DNA of 64,000 nucleotides. Source: a virus. The first letter of the stretch is position 1. Every line of letters begins with the position of its first letter. The stretch lies in IMG/VR virus record IMGVR_UViG_3300042455_002003, positions 1 through 64,000 of that record; one strand, given 5' to 3'. The notes below the pieces were generated by a model. That model was not told where the DNA came from. It saw nothing but the letters and a program-made list of their open reading frames with translations, and ran no database searches. This document shows positions 61,341 to 64,000 of the stretch, piece after piece. The position numbers and the translations under genes are program-made.

Positions 61341-61727
61341 TTAAGCAGGTTCTTGACCATTAATTATTGAAGTCCAATTATTTTTAGTGTCAGTTACTTT
61401 TTGAGTTATTCCTGGATTGTCCAATAGAATTTCCACCTCTTTAGCATAATCTTTTGTGGTGTCAATAGTTACGTTTGTTGTCGCTATAGCAGATGTAGGG
61501 TTATTTTCATCTCCAGCATTTACTGTTATTGACAAAACAAAAGTTAATCTTTCTGCTATTGTTAACATATCTCCGTCTAATGTTACACCGTTAGGGACTT
61601 CATTAGTAAAACTATACGAATAAGGACCGTTAAAACCTTTTGTTATTACATCATCTAAAAAATATTCAGTATTTTGTTTTTCATAATTTGATGAAAGTAT
61701 TTTTGTATTAAAATTTGCACTTGCCAT
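61341..61727 (-). CDS. Virion protein with Ig-like beta domain
   Basis: The 128-residue product has alternating Thr, Ser, Val and Ile strands (GVTLDGDMLTIAERLTFVLS, then SAIATTNVTIDT), as in bacterial Ig-like domains, and a helical C-terminal end. It has no Cys. It is next to the repeat-rich gene and probably helps build or anchor the same structure. Confidence 0.55.
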   Translation of the reverse strand: MASANFNTKILSSNYEKQNTEYFLDDVITKGFNGPYSYSFTNEVPNGVTLDGDMLTIAERLTFVLSITVNAGDENNPTSAIATTNVTIDTTKDYAKEVEILLDNPGITQKVTDTKNNWTSIINGQEPA

Positions 61728-61756
61728 TTTATTTTTATTTTTTAATTTTCTTATTA

Positions 61757-64000
61757 TTATGCGTCAATGTTTGTTATGTTTAACACATCTGAGTTATCGT
61801 AGTAAGATAATCTTAATGTACTATCAGGTCTTTTGAATATTATACAGTTATAATCACCGTATACGTGAGTTGCCCCCGTTGTGAAATCTATACTATTTGG
61901 TGAGTAGTCTATTTGATTTATTTTGAAGTCATTCCCCACTGTGTTTTCGAAGAAACCGTTACCCACTGTGTTGTTGTTAAAGTCATCACCAATAGTGTTG
62001 GAATAGAAAAGAGAATCAATTTCATTCAATGTAAAGTTAATCCCAATATTATTACCCCCACTAGTTTGAGAACCGTCATCACCAAAGTAATTACCGATGT
62101 TGTTATTGTTAAATCCATTAGAAATAATGTTTTGTGTTCCACTACCAGCGTTACCAAAGAAATGACCAACCTTGTTATATTGGAAATCAGTACCAATTTC
62201 GTTAAACGCTGAGTAGTTACCCAAATTATTAGATATAAAGTTATCACCAATTTCAATTGGGAGTCCACCAATACCTGAGTTACCGACAAATAAATTCCCT
62301 ATTGTATTATTGTTGTTGTTTGACCCAAAAACGTTAAACCAAAAGACGTTTCCAATTTTATTATTGGTGAAGTTTAAGTTTAGTGCGTTAAATATTACAT
62401 TATCACCAATCACGTTAAATTGGAATCCAGTGTTTATGATGTTTCCACCATCCCCATTTGAACCACCACCAACAGTAGGGTAGTTAGTGTCATTACCAAA
62501 GAAATTACCAATCTTATTGTATTTAAAATCATCAAAAATAATATTTTGAACTGGTGAACCAGGACCCGAACCATCATTCCCAAAGTAGTTACCTATTTCA
62601 TTACCTTCAAAACCATCAACTACTGTATTTCCAACAAAGAAATTTTCAATATCGTTACCTGTAAATGTATTACCTATAGTATTATTTTCGAAGTTATTTT
62701 TTATTGAGTTAGTCTCAAAGTTATCACCGATAATATTGTTGGTAAAGTAATTACCTATAACATTATCGTACATAAATTGTCCAATAGTATTATTTTCAAA
62801 CACATCGTTTATTACATTACCATGGTCGTCACTACCTCCGAAACCAAAATCATTTCCTATTGTGTTATTTTGAAACTCATTTCCTATTTTATTATATGCG
62901 AATCTTTCACCATTATTAGGCTCAGTATATATAGAGTTCCATGATGTACCACTTGGTGAAACTGAACTATCCCAACCAGGTTCAGCAAAAGAATTATAAA
63001 TAGGGTCAGTACCACTTCTTGTTATTTCTACATCACCTGGAACAATGTAATCCACGTCAGTTCCACCATTAACTAAAGTGAATGCTATAACAGGACCTAA
63101 ACTATTACCAGAAGAATCAATTTCTTCTCTTGTGTATTGAAATCCATTGTCGTTAGTTGACCATTGTGTAAATTTAATCTTGAAATATTGTGATGTTGAT
63201 GTAACCTCCATCACAAGTTCTTTACCTAAAATTTTCCCAAAATCACCATTAAGTGAATTATAAAAAGTATCATATGTTCTTGTTGATACTGTTGATAAGT
63301 CGTTCCACCCAAATAAATCTAAATTAGATGGGTTGTTATTATAAAAGTTTGTACCTATATCGTTGGTAAAAAATTCATTACTAATAATATTACCATTAAA
63401 ATAATTTTTAGTTTCATTATTATAAAAACTATCATTAACTGTATTATTATTAAAACCATTACCAATAAGATTGTGATTAAAATAACTACCAATTTGATTA
63501 TTATTAAACCCATTAAGTATTGTGTTACCTTGAGAATCGCCATTAATAGTATTCTCTTGGTAGTTTGTACCAATTTGATTGTTTTGGAAATTTTGTCTTA
63601 TGATATTTTCGTTAAAATTATTACGAATATAATTTCTATAAAATTCAAAATTATCTAAGTTACCGAAGTCACCAATTACATTATCGTTAAAATTATCTAA
63701 TATTTCATTTTTATAAAACCCAGAATAAATAAGATTGTTACTAAAACCATTACCAATAATGTTGTCTTCAAAATCAGTACCATTCTCATTCAATAATCGG
63801 TTATTATTAAAATCATTACCAATATGGTTAGAGTATAAATTTGCATTTATTAAGTTACGATTAAAATAATGACCTATAATACAATCATCAATATCGTTTA
63901 CTGATACGTTTTCATAACACCAATCCCCCCAAACGTTATTTTGATTGTCGGTTCCAAATGTGTTGTTATAACAATAATCACCAAATTTATTACTTTCATA
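61757..64000 (-). CDS. Repeat-rich fibre or adhesin (5' end cut by window)
   Basis: The reading frame stays open to the window edge with no stop, so at least 747 residues are encoded and the start is outside; an internal TTG at 63791-63793 is not a needed start. Most of the chain is a nine-residue repeat, x-N-x-I-G-x-x-F-x (for example NNQIGSYFN, HNLIGNGFN), the regular Ile/Phe spacing of a beta-solenoid. Near the middle (about residues 230-360) there is a non-repeat domain with Ser/Thr-rich strands. The C-terminal 50 residues are another domain (INQIDYSPNSIDFTTG). It is probably a long receptor-binding fibre. Confidence 0.75.
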   Translation of the reverse strand, partial: YESNKFGDYCYNNTFGTDNQNNVWGDWCYENVSVNDIDDCIIGHYFNRNLINANLYSNHIGNDFNNNRLLNENGTDFEDNIIGNGFSNNLIYSGFYKNEILDNFNDNVIGDFGNLDNFEFYRNYIRNNFNENIIRQNFQNNQIGTNYQENTINGDSQGNTILNGFNNNQIGSYFNHNLIGNGFNNNTVNDSFYNNETKNYFNGNIISNEFFTNDIGTNFYNNNPSNLDLFGWNDLSTVSTRTYDTFYNSLNGDFGKILGKELVMEVTSTSQYFKIKFTQWSTNDNGFQYTREEIDSSGNSLGPVIAFTLVNGGTDVDYIVPGDVEITRSGTDPIYNSFAEPGWDSSVSPSGTSWNSIYTEPNNGERFAYNKIGNEFQNNTIGNDFGFGGSDDHGNVINDVFENNTIGQFMYDNVIGNYFTNNIIGDNFETNSIKNNFENNTIGNTFTGNDIENFFVGNTVVDGFEGNEIGNYFGNDGSGPGSPVQNIIFDDFKYNKIGNFFGNDTNYPTVGGGSNGDGGNIINTGFQFNVIGDNVIFNALNLNFTNNKIGNVFWFNVFGSNNNNNTIGNLFVGNSGIGGLPIEIGDNFISNNLGNYSAFNEIGTDFQYNKVGHFFGNAGSGTQNIISNGFNNNNIGNYFGDDGSQTSGGNNIGINFTLNEIDSLFYSNTIGDDFNNNTVGNGFFENTVGNDFKINQIDYSPNSIDFTTGATHVYGDYNCIIFKRPDSTLRLSYYDNSDVLNITNIDA

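Noticed and set aside
63791-63793. TTG as the true start of the repeat-rich fibre
   Set aside because: The same frame stays open with the same repeat pattern up to the window edge.
61757-64000. CRISPR array or tandem non-coding repeat
   Set aside because: The 27-base period is coding (nine residues), units differ at many bases, and there are no spacers.
1-64000. tRNA genes, integrase, attachment sites or insertion sequences
   Set aside because: No cloverleaf, integrase or transposase motifs were recognised by eye; a tRNA scan would be needed to exclude tRNAs fully.

Overview
This window looks like part of the genome of a large tailed phage (myovirus of the T4 type, contractile tail) that infects a member of the Bacteroidetes. 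The T4-type evidence is a set of recognisable proteins in near-T4 order: large terminase, gp20-like portal, gp21-like prohead protease, acidic core/scaffold protein, gp23-like major capsid protein, gp5-like baseplate OB protein, family B DNA polymerase and a gp55-like late sigma factor. The Bacteroidetes evidence is the low-GC DNA, the near absence of Shine-Dalgarno sequences, two host-type promoters (TTTG or TTG, 20 bp spacer, TAnnTTTG-like), a ClpC closest in look to Bacteroidetes ClpC, and DUF4494 and GlnII-type glutamine synthetase families. No integrase, rRNA or tRNA gene was seen. Host and phage assignments are inferences from the sequence alone.

Layout. 1-3.6 kb: end of a DUF2061 membrane protein, a two-domain glycosyltransferase, a GT10 fucosyltransferase, and a sulfotransferase-like gene on the opposite strand. 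3.7-6.6 kb: DNA polymerase. 6.7-9.1 kb: five unknown genes behind a late-type promoter motif, then a terminator. 9.2-12.8 kb: glycosyltransferase, PolB-like exonuclease, dUTPase, and a proteasome/HslV-like Ntn hydrolase. 12.8-21.9 kb: a glycan block with at least six glycosyltransferases (including GT10 and GT11 fucosyltransferases), three methyltransferase-like genes, and the two enzymes that make GDP-L-fucose from GDP-mannose. 21.9-26.6 kb: PhoH ATPase, small genes, two more glycosyltransferases, late sigma factor. 26.6-32.1 kb: baseplate/tail genes. 32.1-58.3 kb: mostly minus strand, the head and DNA-packaging block, interrupted by a self-contained plus-strand gene with its own promoter and terminator (33.0-33.8 kb), an HNH endonuclease gene, a plus-strand metallopeptidase gene and a glutamine synthetase cassette. 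58.4-60.9 kb: ClpC. 60.9-64 kb: minus-strand virion genes ending in a repeat-rich adhesin or fibre that runs off the window.

How it fits together. The sigma factor probably reads a motif, ATATTTAT (usually preceded by G or C), that I find 18 times at the 5' ends of genes, nearly all virion genes, on both strands. The prohead protease probably matures the capsid protein (candidate site after E60) and perhaps a family of about ten proteins that share a short basic N-terminal leader ending in [IVL]-x-E, like T4 capsid-targeting sequences. The metabolic genes (GDP-fucose, GlnII, dUTPase) and the proteolysis genes (ClpC, Ntn hydrolase) look like host-takeover or virion-decoration functions.
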